Assembly: GCA_937892095.1 (NCBI GenBank)
Contig: CALAVC010000133.1
Span: 1-17,593, forward strand
Origin: an uncultured Bacteroidales bacterium
GTDB taxonomy: Bacteria; Bacteroidota; Bacteroidia; Bacteroidales; Marinilabiliaceae
Direction: 5' to 3'
DNA length: 17,593 nt
Below the pieces are notes generated by a model that saw only the letters and a program-made list of their open reading frames with translations, was not told the DNA's origin and did no database searches. The position numbers and the translations under genes were made by a program. This document shows, in pieces, positions 1 through 7,612 of the stretch. Position 1 is the first letter of the stretch, and every line of letters starts with the position of its first letter.

Positions 1-1302
1 TCTTTACGCAACCCCAACATTCGTTGGCGTATTTTCTATGCTCAGATTAAGGCTGCTAACGACATCATCGCAGCTCGCGACCCACAGACTGCCTCGGCTG
101 CCGACCTCAACACTCTCGGTCAGGCTCTCGCCTTGCGCGCCTTCGACTATCTCAACCTCGCTCCCTACTATGCTTTCGACTATGCTCAGCACCCCGACGA
201 CCCTTGCGTCCCTCTCGTAACCGACACCAATGCCGACGAGAAAGCCTATGCTCGCTCTACTGTCAAAGAAGTCTACACGCAAATTATTGACGACCTCACC
301 AATGCCATCAACTACCTCGACGGCTACACCCGTACGGCCAGCAACTTCATCGACAAAGGTGTCGCCTATGGTCTGCGTGCACGCGCCTATCTTGCTATGG
401 AAAAATGGGTCGAAGCTGCTGCCGACGCCAAGGCTGCCCTCGAAAACGTAACTGGCACTTGCGATGGCACCCCATATAGCATAGACGAAATCAGTAAGCC
501 TTCCTTCTGCAACATCTCCGACCACAACTGGATGTGGGGCATCCGTCTCTCCGACAGCATGATCGATGGTGAATATGCTTCGTGGCCCTCGTGGATAGGC
601 TCGTTCAGCACCAATGCCTACTCTGTTGCCACTGGCACCTACGCCATGATTAACCAAAATCTCTTCGACAAAATCCCCGACACCGATGCTCGCAAAGGCT
701 GGTGGGTCGATGCCGACTTGCACTCCGACCACCTCGACGGCTTCACGTGGCAAGGCTTCACAGGCGATGCCATTGCAAGTGCCGAAGTCGAAGACGTCAA
801 GGTTGCCTACCTACCATATACCAACATCAAGTTTGGTTTCCAATCGGGTGCCGACCTTGCCAAGAATGGTGGCGACTGGTGCCTTATGCGTGTCGAAGAA
901 ATGCTCCTCATTCAAGCCGAGGCTCTTGCCAAGTCGGGCGCCGACGGACAGTCTGTCTTGACCAACTTCATGAAGACATATCGCGATGCCAACTATTCAC
1001 CCGTCTTCTCTAAGTTTGAAGACGAAATATGGTTCCAACGTCGCGTCGAACTTTGGGGCGAAGGCTTTGCCTATGCCGACCTTATGCGCTTGCGCAAAAA
1101 CATGGTCCGTTTCCATGCTGGTCAAGAAGAAGACATCAATGTGCCCACTACTGCCCAGTTCAACATCCCTGCTGGCGACAAACGTCTGCTAATGGTTATC
1201 CCTCAGACTGAGATTAATGCCAATCCGCTCATCGTGCAGAACGAAACGAGCACCCCTAAAGCTGGCGAAAATTCTGGCCTTACCGACGGCATAACCGACT
1301 AA
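1..1302 (+). CDS. SusD/RagB-family nutrient-binding outer membrane lipoprotein (5' partial)
   Basis: Partial gene: the reading frame is open from base 1, so the N-terminus (signal peptide, lipobox) and probably the upstream SusC porin lie outside; 433 residues are visible. SusD proteins sit on the cell surface as the lid of a SusC TonB-dependent transporter and bind glycans or peptides. Family signs are the helical TPR-like repeats near the visible start (ALRAFDYLNLAPYYAFDY, about residues 43-60) and the typical C-terminal block RRVELWGEGFAYADLMRL from about residue 347, followed by QTEINANPLIVQNE near residue 402, which matches the usual SusD ending. The next gene starts 34 bases downstream on the same strand and is probably co-transcribed. 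The substrate cannot be told from this sequence. The call is firm at family level. Confidence 0.93.
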   Translation, partial: SLRNPNIRWRIFYAQIKAANDIIAARDPQTASAADLNTLGQALALRAFDYLNLAPYYAFDYAQHPDDPCVPLVTDTNADEKAYARSTVKEVYTQIIDDLTNAINYLDGYTRTASNFIDKGVAYGLRARAYLAMEKWVEAAADAKAALENVTGTCDGTPYSIDEISKPSFCNISDHNWMWGIRLSDSMIDGEYASWPSWIGSFSTNAYSVATGTYAMINQNLFDKIPDTDARKGWWVDADLHSDHLDGFTWQGFTGDAIASAEVEDVKVAYLPYTNIKFGFQSGADLAKNGGDWCLMRVEEMLLIQAEALAKSGADGQSVLTNFMKTYRDANYSPVFSKFEDEIWFQRRVELWGEGFAYADLMRLRKNMVRFHAGQEEDINVPTTAQFNIPAGDKRLLMVIPQTEINANPLIVQNETSTPKAGENSGLTDGITD

Positions 1303-1336
1303 CCCCTCATCAACAACAATAAAAGAGATTTATATC

Positions 1337-2608
1337 ATGAAAACCAACATATTGGGTCTACTCGCTCTCGGTGTGTTTGCTCTCACGGCTTGCTCCGACG
1401 ACGATGTCGACTACACGCCCGGCACGCCCGGCACTTCGGCTCACGTGGGCTTTGCCAAGTCTACGCTGACCACCTCTGCCACCTCCGACAAGACGCTTGC
1501 CGTTACGCTCGTCCGTACTGACAAGAACTCTGCAAAAGAATACGCCATCAGTGTCTCTGGCAACGACAATAACGTCTTTTCGGTCCCCACAACTGTCAAC
1601 TTCGCTGCTGGCGAAGAGACTGCCACTCTCAACGTCGACTTTAACTCTGCCTCTGCTGAAAGGCTCGTGTCTTATCCCATAGTACTATCTGTCGGCTCCG
1701 ACGATGACCACAACCCCTACTATCTATCGGGAGCTAAGATGGCCATCAATCTCACCTACGAGTATCTTTGGAAAGATACTATGCAGATGACTGTCAACTA
1801 TCAGTTTATGGAGCAAGTCGGCAATGTTACTCTCCTCAAAGCCGATGGTCTCGACACCTACAAACTTCTTGGACTCGCCAATGCCGAAGAACTCTATTTC
1901 AATGTTGTCGATGGTGTGCCTCTCTTTGGCAAACCTTTCTATGTCGACGACTACAATGGTTCAGACATCTTAGCCTACGAAGCCGAAACAGCAAAGGGCG
2001 TCCTCTCCGATACGCAAATTAGCAAATACGGACCACTGAACAGCTCTGTTGGTTCTGATGGCTCTTTCCACTTCGAACTCTATTTTTATGTTCCCGACTT
2101 GAATGGTGGCTTTGGCATGTCCCCCATCGACCTCACCCCTGCCAAAGAAAAAATTAGCCACCTCACCGACGACGAAGCCGCTCGCCTTGTTGCCTTGCAG
2201 AGCGAAGTGTCTGCATTGCAATCGCTCCTCACCAACGAGACCGTAAAAGCTAATGCCGACATCGTTGCCTCTGTCGAAGCTCGTCTTAGCGTCGCTTCCG
2301 ACAGCGTCAAACTCCTCACTGCTAAGGACGCTAACCTCACCGTCAGCGAATACGACGAACTCACTTCGCTTCTCAAAGAGCAAGCCGACCTCGAAGAACG
2401 CTATGCTGAAATAGAAGAAGAATATGGCGAATTGACTGCTGAATACGCCGCCCTCAAAGCCAAAGACGAAACCGAACTTACCGACGACGATAAGGACAGA
2501 ATCGCTGAAATTGAGACTGCCATTAGTGCCCTCAAAGCCGAAGCCGATGGCATCGACACCAAGCTCTCTCGAATCGAAGAATTGCAATCCAAAGCCTACG
2601 AAGAGTAA
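1337..2608 (+). CDS. SusE-position surface lipoprotein with Calx-beta-like N-terminal domain and C-terminal coiled coil
   Basis: 423-residue lipoprotein immediately after the SusD-like gene, the place where SusE/SusF-like surface glycan-binding lipoproteins usually lie. The signal peptide ends in a lipobox (ALTAC, Cys19). Cys is followed by SDDD, an acidic stretch like the Bacteroidota surface-export signal for lipoproteins. Residues about 35-142 look like a beta-sandwich with a Calx-beta/DUF4843-like pattern (VNFAAGEETATLNVDF, then SYPIVLSV). Residues about 145-265 are a second beta-rich part rich in aromatic residues. From about 268 to 423 the composition changes to Glu/Ala/Leu/Lys-rich heptads (for example LLKEQADLEERYAEIEEEYG), a predicted coiled coil of about 150 residues that is unusual for this position. 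Function beyond surface binding is inference. ATG at 1337 is the only start that yields the signal peptide. Confidence 0.8.
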   Translation: MKTNILGLLALGVFALTACSDDDVDYTPGTPGTSAHVGFAKSTLTTSATSDKTLAVTLVRTDKNSAKEYAISVSGNDNNVFSVPTTVNFAAGEETATLNVDFNSASAERLVSYPIVLSVGSDDDHNPYYLSGAKMAINLTYEYLWKDTMQMTVNYQFMEQVGNVTLLKADGLDTYKLLGLANAEELYFNVVDGVPLFGKPFYVDDYNGSDILAYEAETAKGVLSDTQISKYGPLNSSVGSDGSFHFELYFYVPDLNGGFGMSPIDLTPAKEKISHLTDDEAARLVALQSEVSALQSLLTNETVKANADIVASVEARLSVASDSVKLLTAKDANLTVSEYDELTSLLKEQADLEERYAEIEEEYGELTAEYAALKAKDETELTDDDKDRIAEIETAISALKAEADGIDTKLSRIEELQSKAYEE

Positions 2609-2638
2609 GGTCCTCTAATTTCAATTCTTTACCTACCT

Positions 2639-2680
2639 AAAAAACGGACGACACACTCGTGTGTGTCGTCCGTTTTTTTT
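2639..2680 (+). terminator. Strong bidirectional intrinsic terminator
   Basis: A perfect 16-bp inverted repeat (AAAACGGACGACACAC at 2641-2656 pairing with 2661-2676) encloses a TCGT loop and is followed by a run of eight T (2673-2680). On the other strand the A-run at 2639-2644 gives a run of six T after the same hairpin, so it can also stop minus-strand transcription coming from the remnant genes. It lies 31 bases after the stop of the lipoprotein gene and closes the Sus-type operon. Confidence 0.93.
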
Positions 2681-2870
2681 ATCTAAGAATGCATCTCAGT
2701 GAGTTTTAATGAACTCATATTATTCTAAAAATCATTCCACAAAGTCTGTAAGTGCTGTACTTTTTTGATTTGTGTTTCCAAATTATCTGCTTAGCCGAAA
2801 AATTGAAATAAAAAGTACGAATGTTTGTCTTAGAAAATTGTTTCAGACTTATAGTCAGAAATTGCAATGT

Positions 2871-3093
2871 TTAGTGCGGAATAATTTCTTCGTAAAATGT
2901 TTCGTTAATGTTAAATCCACATTCCTCAATCCATGGATTATCGTTTAATAGATTGACTTTTGCTTCTGCCGCATTTCTTCCTTTTGCTCGTCCTAAAAGC
3001 TGACAATTATCAATATCCATATCTTCATTTGGTGGGATAGCACTGCCTTCGTGTGTAAAGAACAAGTATTTCCAATATAACCAAATGTTTCAT
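2871..3093 (-). pseudogene. Small protein remnant downstream of the nuclease fragment, frameshifted near its start
   Basis: The minus strand reads about 73 codons without interruption from 3089 down to the stop at 2871-2873, but there is no in-frame ATG. An ATG at 3093-3091 (MKHL) lies in another frame. Skipping one base about four codons in joins it to LYWKYLFFTHEG and the rest of the frame, which includes NCQLLGRAKGRNAAEAKVNL and NPWIEECGF, a soluble, protein-like sequence. This ATG is 16 bases after the stop of the nuclease fragment, so the two look like a former operon. A short intact gene starting at TTG (3065) cannot be ruled out. Function unknown; I do not recognise the family with confidence. 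Confidence 0.45.
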
Positions 3094-3109
3094 TGTTGTG
3101 TTCTGTTTT

Positions 3110-3406
3110 TTACCAAGTTACACTATCGATTGTTTTAATTCCTTCGTACATCTTTGCAACTCTCTCGTAATCAATAAATTTGACACGGTTGCTGATAGAA
3201 TTGTAGATTGAAACATTCAGTTTGTCTTCAAATTCCTTTTTACGATGTTTGTCGGCAACAATAAAGAATCCTGCATAAAAATCTTGTAACTCATAAAATT
3301 TTGATAATGAATTTTTAATGTCTGTTGTGTGTTCAACTTCATAAAAATATGATGGTAAATTACGTTCGTTAAACCAAATTACATCCACAGTTTTGCTTTC
3401 ATGTCG
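3110..3406 (-). pseudogene. C-terminal fragment of a PD-(D/E)XK-like nuclease
   Basis: The frame is open from a stop at 3409-3407 down to a stop at 3112-3110 and encodes about 98 residues, the longest start being GTG at 3388. The peptide VDVIWFNERNLPSYFYEVEH, then TTDIKNSLSKFYELQDFYAG and a FFIVADKHRKKEFEDKL helix, resembles the C-terminal catalytic region of nuclease-like proteins found in restriction or defence loci. The Asp of DVIWF and the EVEH that follows fit the D...ExE/K core of the PD-(D/E)XK fold. The N-terminal part of such a protein is missing and no continuation is readable in other frames upstream, so it is a truncated remnant. Family naming is from memory of the pattern, not a search. 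Confidence 0.55.
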
Positions 3407-3435
3407 TTAATCAAAATTTATTGTAGAACATACTT

Positions 3436-3529
3436 CCAATCGTTGTAAATTTAATCAATAATCTGAATTTGAAATGTCCCTTTGTAGCAAGCAACAATTT
3501 GCTTCCCACAACCGAACCAATCGTTATAA
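3436..3529 (+). repeat. Imperfect direct repeat CCAATCGTTRTAA, two copies
   Basis: CCAATCGTTGTAA at 3436-3448 and CCAATCGTTATAA at 3517-3529 differ at one of 13 bases and start 81 bases apart, upstream of the patatin gene. They could be a recombination scar or regulator sites, or chance in AT-rich sequence. Confidence 0.35.
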
Positions 3530-3545
3530 TTCAAACGATTTTCTG

Positions 3546-3555
3546 TTAACTTTGC
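3546..3555 (+). promoter_or_regulatory. Candidate -7 promoter element for the patatin gene
   Basis: TTAACTTTGC contains a perfect Bacteroidota -7 element TAnnTTTG at 3547-3554. A transcript starting a few bases downstream would have a leader of about 30-35 bases to the GTG at 3596. No TTTG is present at the expected -33 distance, so this is a half-site prediction. Its place argues that sequence from about 3540 onward is native to the patatin gene. Confidence 0.5.
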
Positions 3556-3595
3556 TTGTAAGTAAAATTTTGCTATCTCATAACACATCTTGTCC

Positions 3596-5881
3596 GTGTC
3601 GCGCATAGTTAATCTTCGTATCCTTCTTTCTCTCATATCCATTTCCCTCTCCTTTTCTAATAGCGTTTTTGCTCAGTCCACATGTCATGACACAAGCGAC
3701 AACAGACCCAAAATCGGTCTCGTTCTGAGCGGTGGTGGTGCCAAGGGTTTAGCCCATGTCGGTGTCCTCAAAGCCATCGAAAAAGCAGGTTTGCATATCG
3801 ACTACATTGCTGGCACAAGTATGGGGTCTATCGTGGCTGCCATGTATGCCTCTGGCTACAATGCAGAACAAATCGAACGTTTTGCCCACGAAATACAGTG
3901 GATGGACCTCATCAGTAGCCGACCAAACTACGTCGACATCAGCATTGAAGAAAAAGGCGAGTTCGACAACTATCTTGCCTCTTTCCCCATGAAAGGCTTC
4001 GTCCCACAACTCAATACAGGTTTCTTCGAGCCATATCAGGTCATGCTCAAGCTCAAAGAAATATTTTTCCCAGTCTACAACATAGACGATTTCAATCAGC
4101 TAAATATTCCTTTCCGTTGCATTGCTGCCGATGTCAGCAGTGGCGATGCCATCATCCTCGACAAAGGCGACCTCGCTTTCGCCACTCGTAGCAGTATGGC
4201 CATTCCCGGAGTCTTTTCTGCCACCGAATACAACGGAACCAAACTAATCGATGGTGGTGTCATTCGCAACTTCCCAGTCCGCGACGTCATCGAAATGGGA
4301 GCCGACTATGTCATAGGTGTGAATCTTTTTTCGGGTCTTACCCCGTCCGACAAGATGAACTCCATGATAGACATCATGATGCAGACCATCAACTTTCGCG
4401 ACGCCAAAGATCTCGAAGAAGAAAAGTCAATGTGCGATATGATTATCGAACCCGATGTCTCTGCCTACTCTGCAGGTAGCTTCGATGCCAGCGAAACCAT
4501 TCTTGCCATTGGCGACCAAACTGGCGAAGAGTTCTATCCACTCTTCAAACAACTCGCCGACTCTCTACACAATGCCTATGGCTTGCCCTATGCCAGCACC
4601 AACCGACTCAAGGCCTACGACTCGCAGGTACGCATAGTCGACTTCGATTTCGAAGGTCTTGAACACACAAGCCAGTCTCTCCTCCTCCACAATCTTAACC
4701 TCCGTCTCGGACATCTCTACACGCCCTACGACTTCACAAAGGCCATCAAAGATGCCATGTCTACTGGATACTACAAAAATATGACCTACGATCTCATCCT
4801 AGTCGAAGGCAATTCTGTTCGTTTCCATTGCAAAGTCTACGAAAACCCTCAGAACACACTCAAAATAGCTCTTTCGTACAACACTTTCACAAATGCCTCC
4901 ATTTTCCTCGACTACCAAACGCGCAATCTCATCGGCAAAAATTCTACTACCGACTTTAAAGTAGCAATCTCAAAAGATTTTCGATTCCGAATTAAAAACC
5001 GTCTCTTTTTCGGACAAAAACACAACTATTTCTTCGATACTCAGTATGAGAATACACTCTTCTACATCCCCGGCTATGGTAATTCGCAAGGCAAAGAAAA
5101 CGTAAATAAGTATCTGCATAACGACTTCCGACTTTCTTTCGGACACTCTATTTCAATATCCAAATGTGTCAGTGCTCGAGTCGGCTTCGAAAACTTCCGA
5201 ATCTCTCCCGATGTCGCCGACCTTGGCGACCTAAAGGGTTCTATTCGTAGCCCCTACGTCGGCATAAATCGGCATGTCAACACTCTCGATCGTAAATACC
5301 TTCCACAAAACGGAATGAAACTCGACTTAGACCTCTATGGCGCTTTCTTCCCACATTACTCTTTCAAGCACTGTGCCGAAGCCGATAGCCTCAAAAAAAG
5401 TGGCAAGTTCAACGATAAGATTGTTACTCGTTTCACCGCTAAGTTTGAGTCCTACAAAATGCTAACCAGTCGCCTCGGTGTCGGGCAAATGATTGGACTT
5501 GCCACTGCCTATGGCGACCATGTTTTTGTCCATCGTACTGCCGTCGGTGGTTGCGAAGAACACATGCCAAGCCACATGCCTTTCTACGGCATTGTTACCG
5601 CTCACCGCTACGAGTCTACGCTCGCCATGCTTAGGCTCATGATGCAATATCGACTCGTTGGCGACATCTATGGTCTCATACATCTTAATTCTGCCATGAC
5701 CTTTAAAAGTATCGACGCCTACGTTCAAGACAACGAACCTTTCAAGGTCGCCAAATACCTACATGGTGGTGGCGTGTCCGTTGCCTACAACCTATTTGGC
5801 GTCCTACCCATGTATTTTACGTTAATGTATTCCCCCGAAGATAAATTCAACATCTCGGTCAACGTAGGTCATTTCTTCTAA
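3596..5881 (+). CDS. Patatin-like phospholipase fused to a POTRA/outer-membrane beta-barrel (type Vd-like)
   Basis: About 761 residues. A signal peptide covers about residues 1-27 (core LRILLSLISISLSF, cleavage near FAQ). The patatin domain follows: oxyanion loop LSGGGAKGLAHVG, nucleophile elbow GTSMGS with Ser75, and the dyad Asp219 in LIDGGVIRNFP. Residues about 345-420 look POTRA-like, and the rest is a beta-barrel ending in VNVGHFF, with the C-terminal Phe recognised by the BAM machinery. The architecture matches PlpD-type (type Vd) secreted lipases and the RssA/NTE patatin branch, so a phospholipase acting at the outer membrane is expected. No ATG is available: the frame opens after a stop at 3581-3583. 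Candidates are TTG 3590 and GTG 3596; GTG was chosen as the stronger codon giving the full signal peptide. ATA at 3605 may be a lost ATG. The gene appears monocistronic. Confidence 0.9.
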   Translation: MSRIVNLRILLSLISISLSFSNSVFAQSTCHDTSDNRPKIGLVLSGGGAKGLAHVGVLKAIEKAGLHIDYIAGTSMGSIVAAMYASGYNAEQIERFAHEIQWMDLISSRPNYVDISIEEKGEFDNYLASFPMKGFVPQLNTGFFEPYQVMLKLKEIFFPVYNIDDFNQLNIPFRCIAADVSSGDAIILDKGDLAFATRSSMAIPGVFSATEYNGTKLIDGGVIRNFPVRDVIEMGADYVIGVNLFSGLTPSDKMNSMIDIMMQTINFRDAKDLEEEKSMCDMIIEPDVSAYSAGSFDASETILAIGDQTGEEFYPLFKQLADSLHNAYGLPYASTNRLKAYDSQVRIVDFDFEGLEHTSQSLLLHNLNLRLGHLYTPYDFTKAIKDAMSTGYYKNMTYDLILVEGNSVRFHCKVYENPQNTLKIALSYNTFTNASIFLDYQTRNLIGKNSTTDFKVAISKDFRFRIKNRLFFGQKHNYFFDTQYENTLFYIPGYGNSQGKENVNKYLHNDFRLSFGHSISISKCVSARVGFENFRISPDVADLGDLKGSIRSPYVGINRHVNTLDRKYLPQNGMKLDLDLYGAFFPHYSFKHCAEADSLKKSGKFNDKIVTRFTAKFESYKMLTSRLGVGQMIGLATAYGDHVFVHRTAVGGCEEHMPSHMPFYGIVTAHRYESTLAMLRLMMQYRLVGDIYGLIHLNSAMTFKSIDAYVQDNEPFKVAKYLHGGGVSVAYNLFGVLPMYFTLMYSPEDKFNISVNVGHFF

Positions 5882-5904
5882 ATTATACCTTTAGCGTAAA
5901 AAAG

Positions 5905-5914
5905 TTAATTTTGC
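5905..5914 (+). promoter_or_regulatory. Candidate -7 promoter element upstream of metA
   Basis: TTAATTTTGC contains a perfect TAnnTTTG (5906-5913) in the 63-base gap between the patatin gene and metA. The implied transcript would start near 5920, giving a leader of about 25 bases. No clear TTTG lies at the -33 position. It is the only good promoter match before the seven-gene run. The leader is too short for a known SAM riboswitch. Confidence 0.5.
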
Positions 5915-5944
5915 TTTCCTTTAAGCCTTATATTCTCATAGCAA

Positions 5945-6850
5945 ATGCCAATTAGGATACCCGATGCCTTGCCCGCCAAGCAAATCCTCGAAGCCGAACG
6001 AGTCTTCGTAATGGACGAGTCGCGTGCCACTTCGCAAGACATCCGACCACTCCAAATACTAATTTTGAATCTTATGCCCAATAAGATTCAAACCGAAACA
6101 CAACTTTTGCGTGCGCTTTCCAATAGCCCTCTACAAGTCAATGTGCAACTAATGATGGTGCGAACCCATCGCTCCAAAAACACTTCCGTCGAACATCTAA
6201 GTTCGTTCTACAAGACTTTCGACGATGTCCGCAACTCCAAATATGATGGGCTAATCATAACTGGTGCACCCGTAGAGCAACTCGCATTTTCCGATGTCGA
6301 CTATTGGGACGAACTCGTCGAAATAATGGATTGGAGCAAAACAAACGTTACGTCAACATTCCACATCTGCTGGGGCGCACAAGCTGGTCTCTACCACCAC
6401 TACGGAATCAATAAGGTTGCTCTTCCCGCCAAGATGTTTGGCGTTTTCTCGCACGTCGTTCTCGACTATCGCATACCACTTCTGCGTGGCTTCGATGACG
6501 TCTTCTACGCTCCTCATTCACGACACACAGGCAACCGACGTGAAAATATCGACGACTGTCCAAATCTAAAACTCATTGCCTATTCGCCAGTCGCTGGTCC
6601 CTACATCGTCATCTCTGCCGACCACAAGCAAATATTCGTCATGGGACACTCAGAGTATGACCGCGATACGCTCAAAAACGAATATTTTCGCGATGTCGAC
6701 AAAGGACTCAAAATAGAAAAACCTGTTAACTATTTCCCCGACGACGACCCACTGCGTACCCCCAAAATGACATGGCGAAGTCATGCTCATTTGCTCTTTA
6801 GCAATTGGCTCAACTACTACGTTTATCAGCAGACACCATACATACTATAA
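5945..6850 (+). CDS. metA: Homoserine O-acyltransferase MetA, predicted acetyl-CoA type
   Basis: 301 residues, the normal length for the MetA family, which activates homoserine in methionine biosynthesis in the cytoplasm. The class I glutamine-amidotransferase-like fold is shown by LNLMPNKIQTETQLLRAL near residue 41, the catalytic Cys142 in FHICWGAQAGLYHHYG, and His235 and Glu237 in MGHSEYDRD; these numbers coincide with the family's known catalytic positions. Residue 111 is Glu (ITGAPVEQLAF). In the family, Glu111 goes with acetyl-CoA use and Gly111 with succinyl-CoA, so O-acetylhomoserine is the predicted product although databases usually name the family homoserine O-succinyltransferase. 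The ATG at 5945 gives the conserved start MPIRIPDALPA. It is the first gene of a tightly spaced run, 9 bases before aroE. Confidence 0.96.
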   Translation: MPIRIPDALPAKQILEAERVFVMDESRATSQDIRPLQILILNLMPNKIQTETQLLRALSNSPLQVNVQLMMVRTHRSKNTSVEHLSSFYKTFDDVRNSKYDGLIITGAPVEQLAFSDVDYWDELVEIMDWSKTNVTSTFHICWGAQAGLYHHYGINKVALPAKMFGVFSHVVLDYRIPLLRGFDDVFYAPHSRHTGNRRENIDDCPNLKLIAYSPVAGPYIVISADHKQIFVMGHSEYDRDTLKNEYFRDVDKGLKIEKPVNYFPDDDPLRTPKMTWRSHAHLLFSNWLNYYVYQQTPYIL

Positions 6851-6859
6851 CACTTACAC

Positions 6860-7606
6860 ATGAAACGCTACGGACTCATCGGATACCCACTCGGACACTC
6901 TTTTTCGCAAAAATATTTTACCGAAAAATTCAGTCGCGAAAACATAGATGCCGACTACACCTTATTCCCCATTCCAACCATCGACGACCTGCCTGCCCTC
7001 CTAAACGACATCCCCGAACTCGTTGGGCTCAACGTCACCATTCCCTACAAAGAAAAGGTAATTCCTTTCCTCGATGATTTCGACGCCGATGCCAAAGCCG
7101 TTGGTGCCTACAACGTTATCAAGATAACGCGTCAGCCCAATGGCAAATATTTTCTCAAGGGCTATAACTCCGACACCTACGGCTTTCGCGAGTCTATCCG
7201 TCCGCTTTTGCAACCTCATCACAAAAAGGCTCTTGTCCTTGGCACTGGTGGAGCTTCCAAAGCAGCTGTTGCCACTTTGCACTCCCTCGGCATTTCCACG
7301 ACGCTTGTCAGTCGCTCCCAAAGCAAAGGACAACTAACCTACGACGACCTTTCTGCCGAAGTTATGGCTGAAAATCTTCTCATAGTCAACGCCACGCCGC
7401 TCGGCATGTCTCCAAACGTCGACACCTGTCCACCCATCCCCTACGATTGCCTGACTACAAAGCATCTGTGTTTTGATATAGTCTACAATCCTCTCAAGAC
7501 GCTCTTCTTGCAAAAAGCCGAACAACAAGGAGTCACCATAAAAAATGGTCTCGAAATGTTGCACTTGCAGGCCGAAGGCGCTTGGAAAATATGGAACGAA
7601 AAATAA
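6860..7606 (+). CDS. aroE: Shikimate dehydrogenase (NADP+)
   Basis: 248 residues, somewhat short but normal for the Bacteroidota form. It reduces 3-dehydroshikimate to shikimate with NADPH in aromatic amino-acid synthesis. The N-terminal substrate domain has YGLIGYPLGHSFSQKYF with the shikimate-binding serine pair region, the catalytic Lys64 in NVTIPYKEKV, and Asp105 in GYNSDTYGF. The nucleotide-binding loop is LGTGGASKA (about 128-136), followed by NATPLGM (178-184). The C-terminal helix NGLEMLHLQAEGAWKIW is typical. It begins 9 bases after metA and ends 6 bases before ligA, so co-translation is likely. ATG 6860 fits the family start MKRYGLIGYPL. Confidence 0.97.
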   Translation: MKRYGLIGYPLGHSFSQKYFTEKFSRENIDADYTLFPIPTIDDLPALLNDIPELVGLNVTIPYKEKVIPFLDDFDADAKAVGAYNVIKITRQPNGKYFLKGYNSDTYGFRESIRPLLQPHHKKALVLGTGGASKAAVATLHSLGISTTLVSRSQSKGQLTYDDLSAEVMAENLLIVNATPLGMSPNVDTCPPIPYDCLTTKHLCFDIVYNPLKTLFLQKAEQQGVTIKNGLEMLHLQAEGAWKIWNEK

Positions 7607-7612
7607 TTCGCC

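Larger units (their letters stand above)
2681..3595. other. AT-rich gene-poor island between the Sus unit and the patatin gene
   Basis: About 0.9 kb without an intact gene. A hand count of 3121-3180 gives 19 G+C in 60 bases, against 25 in 60 for 7621-7680 inside ligA, and the C-rich codon pattern of the plus-strand genes is absent. It holds minus-strand remnants (2871-3093 and 3110-3406), a weak 6-bp hairpin TGAGTT/AACTCA at 2700-2717, a 12-of-13 direct repeat CCAATCGTTRTAA at 3436-3448 and 3517-3529, and the likely promoter of the patatin gene near 3546. The stretches 2720-2870 and 3410-3540 show nothing else I can support. Low GC, broken reading frames and nuclease similarity suggest a decayed horizontally acquired insert; no transposase or clear target duplication was found. 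Confidence 0.6.

Noticed and set aside
4..753. 249-residue minus-strand open frame opposite the SusD-like gene
   Set aside because: Antisense shadow of a clearly homologous SusD gene; low-complexity Val/Gly-rich product explained by C-rich codon bias.
1970..2587. 205-residue minus-strand open frame
   Set aside because: Antisense to the coiled-coil region of the lipoprotein; Phe/Val/Gly-rich with no recognisable motif.
2700..2717. Hairpin TGAGTT/AACTCA as a second terminator
   Set aside because: Six-base AT-rich stem, no T-run, directly after a much stronger terminator.
2681..3595. Insertion sequence or integrase in the AT-rich island
   Set aside because: No transposase-like frame, terminal inverted repeats or target duplication found by eye.
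3451..3642. 63-residue minus-strand open frame overlapping the patatin signal peptide
   Set aside because: It covers both the predicted patatin promoter and the signal-peptide codons and has no family resemblance; probably chance, though part could be remnant sequence of the AT-rich island.
5882..5944. Possible SAM-type riboswitch before metA
   Set aside because: The gap is only 63 bases and shows no paired-helix layout; a -7 promoter element occupies it.
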